A stretch of 47,984 nt of DNA, taken from DASXRU01 sp036506395 (GTDB lineage Bacteria; Acidobacteriota; Blastocatellia; Pyrinomonadales; Pyrinomonadaceae). The notes beneath the pieces are model-generated. The model was not told where the DNA came from. It saw only the letters and a program-made list of their open reading frames with translations, and ran no database searches. Positions 1 to 8,404 of the stretch are shown here, in pieces; the stretch's first letter is position 1; the number at the start of each line of letters is the position of its first letter. Both the position numbers and the translations under genes were made by a program. Location of the stretch: the NCBI GenBank assembly GCA_036506395.1, contig DASXRU010000029.1, positions 1-47,984 on the forward strand, given 5' to 3'.

Positions 1-130
1 GTAAGCGCCGGAAAGGCGGAGCCTTTCCGCACTGTGCGGCGGCAAAGCCGCAGGTGCGCTCCGGGTTCTGTATTTGTCTGGCGGCTATGCAAGAACGAAC
101 GGCCTATTTCGCGCCTCGGCGCGTTGCGGG
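1..130. repeat. Interspersed palindromic repeat, copy A
   Basis: Bases 1-77 reappear inverted at 3386-3459. Bases about 28-118 reappear in direct orientation at 3545-3634, with the same ending in which an ATTTCGCGCC core is followed by a GC-rich tail. The unit contains small internal palindromes such as GCCTTTCCGC next to its near complement. No coding potential is evident. It resembles a non-autonomous dispersed repeat and not a gene. The element may begin before the window. Confidence 0.75.
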
Positions 131-506
131 CGAGGGCGCCCGCGCTCCCAGTAATGAGTCGAGCCTGAATCCAAACTGGAAGGTACCGCGTCTTTGCCGA
201 TTCTAAAGTTGTAACGCAAACTGTCGGTTTGCGCGCAAGCTAACACGCTTCCTTACTCAATTTCCAAGCAACTTCCGCAAGAAAAAGTTCATCATTGACA
301 GTGTGGGCAAAGGGCTCTAGATTGGAAATGCCGTAACGGCAAACAGAGCAGCACCCGCCCCAGTTCCGCCGCCCCTCGAAACCTCAGACCCCCATACGAT
401 TGGCGCGCCGGATTACGATAATTTCCGATCAAAGGGCTTGTTCAAATAGGGACGCTGAGCGAACGCTGCGTGCGGGCCAGGAATCACAGGTCAGCGAGGA
501 AACTTT
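131..506. other. Non-coding leader region upstream of the first gene
   Basis: This stretch between repeat A and the first gene has no convincing ORF. It contains the strong promoter listed separately at 295-323. A leader of about 180 nt would separate that promoter from the start codon at 507. I saw no riboswitch that I can name. Confidence 0.5.
295..323 (+). promoter_or_regulatory. Sigma70-type promoter for the 507-3280 gene pair
   Basis: TTGACA at 295-300 is a perfect -35 box. It is separated by 17 bases from TAGATT at 318-323. It points toward the gene at 507 and its overlapping downstream partner, so both are probably transcribed together. Confidence 0.65.
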
Positions 507-1085
507 ATGAGAAAGCATCTGAAAAAAATAAGGAATTCCGCGAAGAGATCGCGGCGGCTAACGCTCGCCGGCATCGTCATCGCAATGGCGGTTTTCGCCA
601 TTGGGGCGGCAACGGTAGTTTCGAGGCAAGGGACGAAAGTTCTCGCCGCCCAAGACCAGCACGCCCAGTCCACCGTGGCTAATGTCAATCCTAACCTCGC
701 CGCCAATAAGGACGGCCGCAAATACATCACCGTAAAGGTGGCGGGACAGGACATTCAACTGGATAGCCAGACGGGAGAGATGAAACCCCTGACTCCTCAG
801 GAGGAGGAGAAACTGGCTGCCGGACTCAAGCCCATGCTCAATCAATCTACGGAAGGACTGGTTCAAGTCCAGCACGCGGACGGATCAGTCTCGATGGATC
901 TTCAGGGCCGCTTCCAAAACGTGGCTGTCGCCCGGATGAACCAGGACGGTTCGGTTTCCGAGTCCTGCGTTGATAATCCCCGGGCCGCGGGCGCGTTTTT
1001 CGGAATCGATCCGAGACGGTTAGGCGACAACGGAGTCTCTGAGCGACCCGCTCGGGTTACGCCGGTGAGGAATCAAGATCAATGA
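507..1085 (+). CDS. Membrane-anchored hypothetical protein overlapping a metalloprotease gene
   Basis: This 192-residue protein is not recognised as a known family. It has a strongly basic N-terminus (RKHLKKIRNSAKRSRR) followed by one hydrophobic segment at about residues 18-40, so it is probably a signal-anchored envelope protein with its C-terminus outside the cytoplasm. The remainder is soluble, rich in Q, D and V, and contains a single Cys (SESCVDNP) near the C-terminus. The start ATG follows GAGGA at a good distance. Its stop overlaps the start of the next gene in an ATGA arrangement (1082-1085), so translational coupling with the secreted metalloprotease is likely. That suggests a helper, inhibitor or pro-domain-like partner, which is inference only. 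Confidence 0.7.
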   Translation: MRKHLKKIRNSAKRSRRLTLAGIVIAMAVFAIGAATVVSRQGTKVLAAQDQHAQSTVANVNPNLAANKDGRKYITVKVAGQDIQLDSQTGEMKPLTPQEEEKLAAGLKPMLNQSTEGLVQVQHADGSVSMDLQGRFQNVAVARMNQDGSVSESCVDNPRAAGAFFGIDPRRLGDNGVSERPARVTPVRNQDQ

Positions 1086-3280
1086 AGAACAAATTTCTCC
1101 CCAGACTCGCTGGTGTCTTGCTTGCCTTGATGGTGATTTGCGTCGCCTCATCGGCGACTTTCGCTTCCGCGACTATTGTGATCGAGAATGGCGACGCGGC
1201 AGGTGTGGGCTTTAACGATCCCACACCCGTCTCGCCAATTGGAGGTAACAGCGGCACCACGCTTGGGCAGCAACGGCTGATCGCTTTTCAGGCTGCTGCC
1301 AACATCTGGGGTGCAACCCTCACGAGCGGTCCCACCATAACCATTCACGCCACTTGGGCAGCGTTGACTTGCGGTGCGAACTCAGCGGTACTTGGCTCCG
1401 CTGGAAATAGCGGCAACATCTGGCGTGATTTTGCCGGCGCTCCATTTCCAGCAACGTGGTACGGGAATGCTCTTGCCAACGCGCTGAGCGGGATTGACCG
1501 TAATGGCCCCACTGCGGAGATAAATGCTCAGTTCAATGTCAACATTGGCACGCCTGGTTGTTTGGAGAACTCTCATTGGTATTACGGTCTGGACAACAAA
1601 CATGGCGCGACTGGAGTTGATCTGGTAGCAGTGCTCATGCATGAGTTTGCCCACGGCTTAGGGTTCCAGACCTTCACCAGTTCCAGCACTGGTGTGCAAG
1701 CAGGTAATGCACAGAATGGTTTTTTCCCATCCATTTATGACAGGTTCCTTTTCGATAACACTGCGGGTAAGACCTGGGCGCAAATGACGACTGATGCTGA
1801 ACGCCAGGCTTCTGCGATCAATACCAACAACCTCGTCTGGACCGGTCTGCAGGTGGACGCTGATGCTCCCGGTGTATTGTCAGGCACTCCGCGTCTCAGG
1901 GTGAATTCGCCGCCGGCGATTGCCGGCAATTATCAGATAGGCGCCGCTGCCTTCGGCCCGCCGCTTTCTTCCCCGGGCATTACGGCAAATGTGGTCTTAG
2001 CCACTCCCAACGACGGCTGCTCTGCGCTCACTAATGGAGCTGCGATCTCGGGAAAGATTGCGCTTATCGATCGCGGCTCTTGCACCTTTGTAAGCAAGGT
2101 AAAGAACGCTCAGAATGCGGGCGCTGTCGGAGTGATCATTGCAGACAATGTGGTAAACAGCACACCGCCGGGTATGGGTGGCTCAGATCCGACAATTACA
2201 ATTCCTGCGGTGTCGATCACGATGGCTGATGGGAACACGATCAAGGGTCAATTACCCAGCGTTAATGCAACATTATTTGTTGACGCGTCGTCGACAGCGG
2301 GAGCTGATCCATCCGGACGGCCGCTGATGTTCACCCCTAATCCGGTCCAGGGAGGCTCTTCGGTTTCCCATTGGGACTCGAGTGCCTTGCCCAATCAACT
2401 GATGGAACCCAGCATTAATGGCGATCTTTTTCATAGCGTCACCACCCCCCAGGATTTGACGTTCTCTTTGCTAAGAGACATCGGCTGGTGCTGCGCGCCA
2501 CCGCCGCCGCCAACGCCGCCGGCGAATAATAACTTCGCCAACGCGCAGGCGATTAGCGGATGTTCGGGTAGCGTCAACGGCACAAATCTCGGGGCTACTC
2601 ATGAATCAGGCGAGCCGAGCCACGATCCTGGCGGCAGTCCAAGCGGCAGTTCGGTCTGGTATCTGTGGCAAGCGCCCAGTAGTGGGAGTGTGACGATGAC
2701 CACAGCCGGCAGCAACTATGACACGCTGCTTGCCGTTTACACCGGAACAAGCGTTAACGCCCTGGCAACGATTGCCAAAAACGACGACGTAGATCCCATT
2801 GCAGGTATTGTCACCAGCAGCGTAACGTTCACCGCTACGGCAGGCACGGTCTATCAAATCGCGGTTGACGGTTGGGACATCGCGAGGGGAAACATCACCC
2901 TTAATTGGACGGAGAGCGGTTGTACGACTGCGCCGACTTTGCTGCTTGAGCAGGGTACGGGTCAGGCCGCGGCGCTCGATTCAGTCACACAAACGCGCGG
3001 ACCATTCAGCAAGGTAGATATGTTTAACTTTAGCTCGGATCAGCGCACCCGGCTGGTGCTGTTTACTTTGGATCTGGGTCAGAGCAACAGCACGGGACTC
3101 ATTGTGCAAATAGGCGGAGTTCCGGTAACGATTGAAAACGTAGGGCCAGTGCCGGGGCAGCCTCAATTTTCCCAGATCGTTGTGATGCTGGATCCCTCGG
3201 TGCCTGTCGGAACCGTGAACGTCACTGTCACGTTGAACGGCGCAACGAGCAATATAGGGACGGTCACCATTACGCCCTAA
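1082..3280 (+). CDS. Secreted metalloprotease with PA domain and C-terminal beta-sandwich domains
   Basis: The 732-residue protein begins with a signal peptide (MKNKFLPRLAGVLLALMVICVASS). A zinc-binding motif HEFAHGLGF starts at residue 187 (HExxHxxGF, with the catalytic Glu at 188). A protease-associated (PA) domain follows at about residues 302-393, with a Cys pair (DGCSAL, RGSCTF). A proline-rich linker at about 471-483 leads to a pre-peptidase-like beta-sandwich (NNNFANAQAISGCSGSVNG to about residue 620). The tail of about 110 residues (RLVLFTLDLG through LNGATSNIGTVTITP) resembles acidobacterial C-terminal IPT/Solibacter-type domains. It is presumably an exported endopeptidase. It is coupled to the upstream gene by ATGA overlap and ends at a strong terminator. 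A paralogue lies downstream at 4001-6091. Confidence 0.88.
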   Translation: MKNKFLPRLAGVLLALMVICVASSATFASATIVIENGDAAGVGFNDPTPVSPIGGNSGTTLGQQRLIAFQAAANIWGATLTSGPTITIHATWAALTCGANSAVLGSAGNSGNIWRDFAGAPFPATWYGNALANALSGIDRNGPTAEINAQFNVNIGTPGCLENSHWYYGLDNKHGATGVDLVAVLMHEFAHGLGFQTFTSSSTGVQAGNAQNGFFPSIYDRFLFDNTAGKTWAQMTTDAERQASAINTNNLVWTGLQVDADAPGVLSGTPRLRVNSPPAIAGNYQIGAAAFGPPLSSPGITANVVLATPNDGCSALTNGAAISGKIALIDRGSCTFVSKVKNAQNAGAVGVIIADNVVNSTPPGMGGSDPTITIPAVSITMADGNTIKGQLPSVNATLFVDASSTAGADPSGRPLMFTPNPVQGGSSVSHWDSSALPNQLMEPSINGDLFHSVTTPQDLTFSLLRDIGWCCAPPPPPTPPANNNFANAQAISGCSGSVNGTNLGATHESGEPSHDPGGSPSGSSVWYLWQAPSSGSVTMTTAGSNYDTLLAVYTGTSVNALATIAKNDDVDPIAGIVTSSVTFTATAGTVYQIAVDGWDIARGNITLNWTESGCTTAPTLLLEQGTGQAAALDSVTQTRGPFSKVDMFNFSSDQRTRLVLFTLDLGQSNSTGLIVQIGGVPVTIENVGPVPGQPQFSQIVVMLDPSVPVGTVNVTVTLNGATSNIGTVTITP

Positions 3281-3312
3281 GGCGAAAACAAATCACACCG
3301 GAGTTTTCGGGC

Positions 3313-3356
3313 GAGAGCGCGACCATAGTTTTCAGCTACTGTCGCGCTCTCTTTTT
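3313..3356 (+). terminator. Rho-independent terminator of the first metalloprotease
   Basis: GAGAGCGCGAC at 3313-3323 pairs perfectly with GTCGCGCTCTC at 3341-3351, giving an 11 bp stem with a 17 nt loop. TTTTT follows directly. A homologous terminator lies behind the paralogous gene at 6126-6169. Confidence 0.9.
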
Positions 3357-3385
3357 GTTCGTGTAGTCGGTACCGAGCGAATAAC

Positions 3386-3634
3386 ACAAATACAGAACCC
3401 GGAGCGCACCTGTGGCTTTGCCGCCGCACAGTGCGGAAAGGCTCCTTTCCGGCGCTTACCTTTATTTTTTTGAGGCTACGCCTCATGAATCGGAGGCGCA
3501 GCCTCCGATAAGTTTTAGAGACCTAACGGTAAGGCAAAGCCCTACCGCACTGTGCGGCGGCCAAGCCGCAGGTGCGCTCGCGGTTCTGTATTTGTCTAGC
3601 GGCGGTGCAAGAACGAATGACCTATTTCGCGCCT
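3386..3634. repeat. Composite inverted/direct repeat, copy B
   Basis: 3386-3459 is the reverse complement of 1-77, while 3545-3634 is a direct copy of about 28-118. The two halves therefore face each other and form a large imperfect palindrome. Between them lie small perfect palindromes: GAGGCTACGCCTC around 3472-3484 and an 8-10 bp arm pair around 3489-3509. No transposase is present. The arrangement looks like a non-autonomous element or nested repeats. Confidence 0.75.
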
Positions 3635-3856
3635 TCAGCGCTTGGAATTCATAACGTACTTCTACCTGGGCCGTTGGCCCAGGCTTTTACGTTTCGCGCC
3701 TTTGGCGCTTTAGTTGCGCGTCGCACGATTCTCCCAAACCAAACCGCATCAGTGTCCGCTCTTTGGTAGTGATGGAGTTTGAGCGCTTGCTCTTAGTACA
3801 ATGAGCGGTCCGATCGGCAATGCCACGACTTCGCGCTGGTTTTAAGCTAGAATTCC
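3611..3856. repeat. Intergenic block duplicated at 6322-6513
   Basis: 3611-3765 matches 6322-6474 in direct orientation with scattered substitutions. It includes the palindrome CCTGGGCCGTTGGCCCAGG (about 3666-3684). A second matching patch around GGTTTTAAGCTAGAATTC (to about 3856) precedes both downstream genes. The block is non-coding. It appears to have travelled with the metalloprotease duplication or to belong to a dispersed family. Confidence 0.7.
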
Positions 3857-4000
3857 AGAGGCACAAAGTATTTGACGAATAGGCATTGGGATGGGGATCC
3901 TATGTGAAACCACAATCCTCATGAGTTTAGCCTCGATTGAGAGAAATTGGGAGTACGCGCTTTGTTCTTTTCCCCTCCTGACTCATCTAGGAATTTCAGA

Positions 4001-6091
4001 TTGACCCTCAAACGAAGATTGTTTGTTCTGCTCGCGGCATGCCTTTCGGTACTCGTCTTTCTATCTTCTCCAAGTCTTCCCGTTTCGGTTCTTGCCAGTG
4101 GCGCGCCTTTGCGGGAGAGAAAAGGCGTGCGCCAGGCAGACCTGACTCAAGCCAGGAGTGAAGTACCAAAACAGAATGCAGAAAAGAGCGGTGTTAACAG
4201 CTTCATTATTCAAATGGTCAATGGCGCGGCAACTTGCCGGGCAGCAACGGTTGAAGAAATTCCTTCAACCTTGCCGAGACCGGACGATCGAGGAGTTCCC
4301 GTTAGAGATCTCTTGAACGCTGATCTACAGAATCAGGTGGCTATCCGAACTGGTGAGAATTCCTCTACGGGCCTGACTATCAATCTTGTAGCTCTTTCAC
4401 AATTGCAGAGTGATTCCAAAAGGGCCACTGTGATAGCAGCTTTCGAAAGGGCCGCTGCGGTTTGGACAGGTCGAATTAAATCACCCGTTACCATCAGAAT
4501 CAATATTGACTATGGCGTAAATCACCCTGATGGGTCCGCGTTCCCATCTGAAGTCCTGGGCTCCACCAGTTCAGCGAGTCTTTCAATTGACTATCCAACC
4601 GCGCGGGACCATTTAATTACCAGTTCCTCGAGCTCCGTGGAGGCAGGGATCTACAATTCGCTGCCCACCTCTGTTGTTCCCAGCAATACAGGTGATGGCT
4701 CGGTAGTGGAAGTATCGCGCTCTCTGGCGCAGTCACTCGGTTTTGTGCCCTTAAATCCGGATGACACTGTCGCCACGATCGCTTTCAATAAGAATTTCAC
4801 TTTCGACTTTAATCCGGACAACGGTATTGATTTCGACAAAGTTGATTTTGTCAGTGTCGCCGCGCACGAGATCGGCCATGCCTTGGGGTTCATATCAAAT
4901 GCTGGTGGCGGCAGCGCAGTACCAGTATCCGTTTGGGACATCTTTCGCTTTCGTCCCGGCACCACGCCAGGCACCTTCACCACAGCTCAACGCGTCATGT
5001 CTATCGGCGGGGGCAGTCAAGTTTATTTTACCGGCCAAACTTTTGTGGTAGAGGGTTCTAATACTAAAGAGTTGGGACTGTCTACCGGAGGTCCGTCGGG
5101 CAGCGGAGGCGATGGGAATCAGTCGAGCCATTGGAAAGCTGCCTCAATTACCGGGAGGTACATCGGGATCATGGATCCGACAATCACTAGCGGTCTGCAT
5201 GAGGAGATCACGGAAAACGACTTCTCCGCCCTCGAAACTCTCGGCTGGAACCTCGTTAACAGCGCTGCCCCGCCGCCTCCACCGCCGCCGCCGGGCAATG
5301 ATAACTTTGCAAATGCGCGGGTAATCGTAGGCTGCACGGGCAGCGTTAGCGGCACGGACCTTAATGCGACTAAAGAAATAGGTGAACCCAACCATTCACC
5401 AGATAACAATGGAGGAACTCACTCGGTCTGGTATCAATGGCAGTCTCCCAGCAGTGGCAGCGTAACGTTCACGACAGCCGGAAGCGGCTATGACACCGTA
5501 CTCGGCATTTACTCCGGGACAAGCGTGAATACCCTGACATTGATTGGCAAGAACGATGATATTCCAGACGTTCCGGGCCAACCGCATCAAGTCACCAGCA
5601 GCGTTACTTTTCCCGCGAGCGCGGGAACTGTCTACCGAATAGCCGTCGATGGGTACAACAATGGCGGGTCCGGCGGTGACATGGGTCCCCTTAAACTCAA
5701 CTGGATCGAGAGCAATTGCACAGAGCCGCCGCCGAGCTTGCGGATCGAAGAAGGAACAAACCGGGCAGTCGCGCTCGACTCGGTGACGTTCGTTCTCGGG
5801 CCATTCCCCAAATTTGGGCCTCATAACTTCAGCTCTGATCAGCGCACCCGCGTGATGTTGTTTACTTCCAACCTTGGATTGGAGCCTAGCGATAACTTAT
5901 CCGGCGTACTGTCAGTGCAAGTTCAGGGGGTTTCGTTGCTAATCGAACGCGTGGACGCAGTGCCGGGAGTGGCTGACACCTCCTGCATCACTGTGAAGCT
6001 GGACGGGGCGCCGTTGGGCACCAATCTGCCGTTAACGGTTACGTTACGCGGCGCAACCAGCAACACAGCGACGGTCGACATTATTCCCTAA
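4001..6091 (+). CDS. Secreted zinc metalloprotease, paralogue of the upstream gene
   Basis: This is an exported endopeptidase-like protein of about 696 residues. I favour the TTG at 4001, because TAGGAA sits seven bases ahead of it and the product then starts with a textbook signal peptide (TLKRRLFVLLAACLSVLVF). An in-frame TTG at 3947 would add 18 residues but has no clear ribosome site. The zinc motif HEIGHALGF begins at nucleotide 4865. No PA domain is evident. A proline run (about 5271-5293) precedes the same beta-sandwich (NDNFANARVIVGCTGSVSG) and terminal domain (RVMLFTSNLG through TLRGATSNTATVDIIP) as the upstream protease. The similar tail with a different front half suggests domain shuffling after duplication. 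The gene resembles the NF038122 family of metalloproteases. Confidence 0.85.
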   Translation: MTLKRRLFVLLAACLSVLVFLSSPSLPVSVLASGAPLRERKGVRQADLTQARSEVPKQNAEKSGVNSFIIQMVNGAATCRAATVEEIPSTLPRPDDRGVPVRDLLNADLQNQVAIRTGENSSTGLTINLVALSQLQSDSKRATVIAAFERAAAVWTGRIKSPVTIRINIDYGVNHPDGSAFPSEVLGSTSSASLSIDYPTARDHLITSSSSSVEAGIYNSLPTSVVPSNTGDGSVVEVSRSLAQSLGFVPLNPDDTVATIAFNKNFTFDFNPDNGIDFDKVDFVSVAAHEIGHALGFISNAGGGSAVPVSVWDIFRFRPGTTPGTFTTAQRVMSIGGGSQVYFTGQTFVVEGSNTKELGLSTGGPSGSGGDGNQSSHWKAASITGRYIGIMDPTITSGLHEEITENDFSALETLGWNLVNSAAPPPPPPPPGNDNFANARVIVGCTGSVSGTDLNATKEIGEPNHSPDNNGGTHSVWYQWQSPSSGSVTFTTAGSGYDTVLGIYSGTSVNTLTLIGKNDDIPDVPGQPHQVTSSVTFPASAGTVYRIAVDGYNNGGSGGDMGPLKLNWIESNCTEPPPSLRIEEGTNRAVALDSVTFVLGPFPKFGPHNFSSDQRTRVMLFTSNLGLEPSDNLSGVLSVQVQGVSLLIERVDAVPGVADTSCITVKLDGAPLGTNLPLTVTLRGATSNTATVDIIP

Positions 6092-6125
6092 AACGAAATA
6101 AACAAATCAGCCCGCAGTTTGAGAC

Positions 6126-6169
6126 GAGAGCGCGACTATAGTTTTCAGCTACGGTCGTGCTCTCTTTTT
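6126..6169 (+). terminator. Rho-independent terminator of the second metalloprotease
   Basis: GAGAGCGCGAC at 6126-6136 pairs with GTCGTGCTCTC at 6154-6164, giving 11 bp with one G-U pair. TTTTT follows. The loop sequence is nearly the same as in the terminator at 3313-3356, which supports duplication of gene and terminator together. Confidence 0.9.
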
Positions 6170-6295
6170 GTATTGATGAGGCTTGGCAATTGCTTGAGCG
6201 AGTGTTTGTCGAGAGCACGGCTGAGGGCCAAAGGCCCGAAATGAAAAAGCCTGAAGCAACGCCCCAGGAAAGATGTGATCTTTGCTAAACCATAA

Positions 6296-6353
6296 AGCGC
6301 TGAAGGCGCGAAATAATGAAAGAACGAATGACCCATTTCGCGCCTTCAGCGCT
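6296..6353. repeat. Perfect 19-bp inverted repeat
   Basis: AGCGCTGAAGGCGCGAAAT at 6296-6314 is the exact reverse complement of 6335-6353, with a 20-base spacer containing GAACGAATGA. The right arm continues into the block shared with 3611-3856. This is probably the core of a dispersed acidobacterial palindromic element. No U-tract follows, so it is not a typical terminator. Confidence 0.8.
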
Positions 6354-6513
6354 GGGAATTCATGACGTACTTGTACCTGGGCCGTTGGCCCAAGCTTTTA
6401 CATTTCGCCCCTTTGGCGCTTTAGTTGCGCGTCGCACGATTCTCCCAAACCGAAACGCCTCAGTGTCCGCTCTCTTGCCGATTAAACTTCGCACTGGTTT
6501 TAAGCTAGAATCA
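6322..6513. repeat. Second copy of the intergenic block at 3611-3856
   Basis: It is direct-repeat homologous to 3611-3765, with the final GGTTTTAAGCTAGAAT patch now directly adjacent to it. The rest of the gap 6170-6579 shows no gene. The copy lies just ahead of the glycan cluster, so it could influence that cluster's transcription, but no clear promoter was seen inside it. Confidence 0.7.
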
Positions 6514-6579
6514 AAAGCCAAATAAATACCGGGTGGCTGCGCGGAGATCGAACCGCTCAGTGGTGTGGACCGTCCATAA

Positions 6580-8373
6580 ATGCAAAAGCCAACAGTGGAA
6601 ACCAGTAGTTCCGACATCAGCGTTGACCGCTTGATGCATGACATTCGAGTCGCTGTGGCCAGGCGACAGCGAAATGCCGGCGCAAATGGTTCCGGACTTC
6701 TAACTGGCGTTTTGCCTGCCATCTCTCGGCCGCTCGCGCACATTGAATCCTCTCCGCTGAGTCTGCAGCCCGAATTCCAGCCCAGTCACGATAATCAATA
6801 TCACGTTAATGATCTGTTGAAGTATCACGGCGCAGACTTCGTGCGCATTGCCTATCACGCCCTGTTGAAGCGAAAGCCCGACGAGGCGGGCTTCGCAGAT
6901 CATCTTGAACAACTGGCCAGCGGACGCCTTAACAAGATTGATATTTTGGCGAACATCCGTTATTCGGCGGAGGGCGAGCGAGCCCAGGTGAAGGTTAAAG
7001 GGCTGGCATGGCCGGCCACGGTGAGACGCCTTGGACGCGCGCCGGTTGTCGGTTACCTGATTCAACTGGTGATTGCGGCCGCACGTTTGCCGCGCTTGCT
7101 TGCCCATCAAAGGCAGTCGGAATTCTACCTTTCAGCTCAAATACAACAGGTCGTCGATCATAACAATCAAGTCCAAAAACAGTTGGCTGAAGCCTTTGCT
7201 CAAATGTCAGCGCAAGTCGCAGACCAAACCGCAGTAGGAGCCGAACGTACAACCGAGCAGCAGCGCTTACTGGAGTCGCTGTTGCAGCAGCAGCAAGATC
7301 TGACGGCGCGGCAAGCGGAGCTGAAAGTTACGGTTGAGGGTCATGCAACCGCCACTCGCGACTATGTTGACCAGTTCAAGGAAGCGCTGGCTCAGGTTGA
7401 GGGGCGAAGACAGGAACTTCTTGCCCAACAGCAGGAGTTCTCCCGGCAGTTGCAAGAGCACAGTCAGCGGCAGCTGGGCCAGGAGCAGGCACTTGCTGAA
7501 CAGGTGAACGGGCAAAACCAGCAACTTCTTCGCCAGCGGGAAGAGTTGACTCAGCATATCGCGGAGCAGGCACAGCAGTTCCTTCGCCGGCAACAGCAAA
7601 CACATACAGAATTGGTCATGCAGGAAAGACGCCTAACGATTCTGCTTGAAGCAGCGCGCGGCGTGTCGCCGGAAGCCGCCGGCCAACCGCTCGCTCAACT
7701 GATGGCGAGCGAAGAAGATCATATTCTGGACGCGTTATACGCTTCGTTTGAAGATCAATTTCGCGGGGAACGTGAAGACATCAAGAGCCGGCTAAAAGTT
7801 TACCTGCCAATCCTTAAAACGGCGGGCGTGGGCGAAGGCGTTCTGGATATAGGCTGCGGACGCGGCGAGTGGCTGGAGACGCTCAGGACCGAAGGAGTGC
7901 AGGCCCGCGGCGTAGATCATAATCGTGTTTTCGTCGAGCAGTGCCGGGAACTCGGTTTGGATGTGGTGGAAGAAGATGCGCTCGTCTATCTACGCAGCTT
8001 GCCTGACGAGAGCCTGAATGTGGTAACGAGCTTTCATCTCGTAGAACATTTGCCGTTCGATGTACTGATTAAGTTATTGGATGAGGCCGTGCGCACGCTG
8101 AAATCCGGCGGCATGCTTATTCTGGAAACGCCTAATCCTGAAAATGTCATTGTCGGCAGTTACAGCTTCTACGCTGACCCGACACATCGTAATCCGATTC
8201 CCAGTCCTACTTTGAAATTCCTGCTCGAGTCGCGGGGTCTGTCTGGAATAAAAGTCATGAACCTCCGTGCGTCTGACGTCTCCAGGATCAAGGGGGACAG
8301 CGAGATCATCAAACGCTTCAATCAGCACTTTTATAGTGCTCCGGATTACGGAATTGTTGGCTGGAAGGCCTGA
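6580..8373 (+). CDS. DUF4214 / long coiled coil / SAM methyltransferase fusion
   Basis: The 597-residue protein has three parts. A DUF4214-like helical domain lies at about residues 80-145 (FVRIAYHALLKRKPDEAGF). A Gln-rich coiled coil runs from about 180 to 355 with few breaks. A class I methyltransferase follows, with motif I VLDIGCGRGEWLETL at about 422, an acidic loop (GVDHN) and FHLVEHLPFD as motif IV. It lacks a signal peptide and is presumably cytoplasmic or membrane-associated. The glycan-cluster context suggests methylation of a glycan or lipid-linked sugar. The coiled coil recalls the chain-length ruler of WbdD-type O-antigen terminators, although the domain order differs. It begins the cluster and is followed 31 bp later by a glycosyltransferase. 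Confidence 0.85.
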   Translation: MQKPTVETSSSDISVDRLMHDIRVAVARRQRNAGANGSGLLTGVLPAISRPLAHIESSPLSLQPEFQPSHDNQYHVNDLLKYHGADFVRIAYHALLKRKPDEAGFADHLEQLASGRLNKIDILANIRYSAEGERAQVKVKGLAWPATVRRLGRAPVVGYLIQLVIAAARLPRLLAHQRQSEFYLSAQIQQVVDHNNQVQKQLAEAFAQMSAQVADQTAVGAERTTEQQRLLESLLQQQQDLTARQAELKVTVEGHATATRDYVDQFKEALAQVEGRRQELLAQQQEFSRQLQEHSQRQLGQEQALAEQVNGQNQQLLRQREELTQHIAEQAQQFLRRQQQTHTELVMQERRLTILLEAARGVSPEAAGQPLAQLMASEEDHILDALYASFEDQFRGEREDIKSRLKVYLPILKTAGVGEGVLDIGCGRGEWLETLRTEGVQARGVDHNRVFVEQCRELGLDVVEEDALVYLRSLPDESLNVVTSFHLVEHLPFDVLIKLLDEAVRTLKSGGMLILETPNPENVIVGSYSFYADPTHRNPIPSPTLKFLLESRGLSGIKVMNLRASDVSRIKGDSEIIKRFNQHFYSAPDYGIVGWKA

Positions 8374-8404
8374 CTCTCCGCTCGCCGGATCCTCGCCACT
8401 GCGC

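Noticed and set aside
5396..5824. 142-codon minus-strand ORF inside the second metalloprotease
   Set aside because: It is antisense to a conserved beta-sandwich domain, with no ribosome site or motifs.
8267..8404. Longer start for the GT4 gene overlapping the upstream methyltransferase by over 100 bp
   Set aside because: The added residues do not form part of a GT-B fold, while the ATG at 8405 starts directly at its first beta strand.
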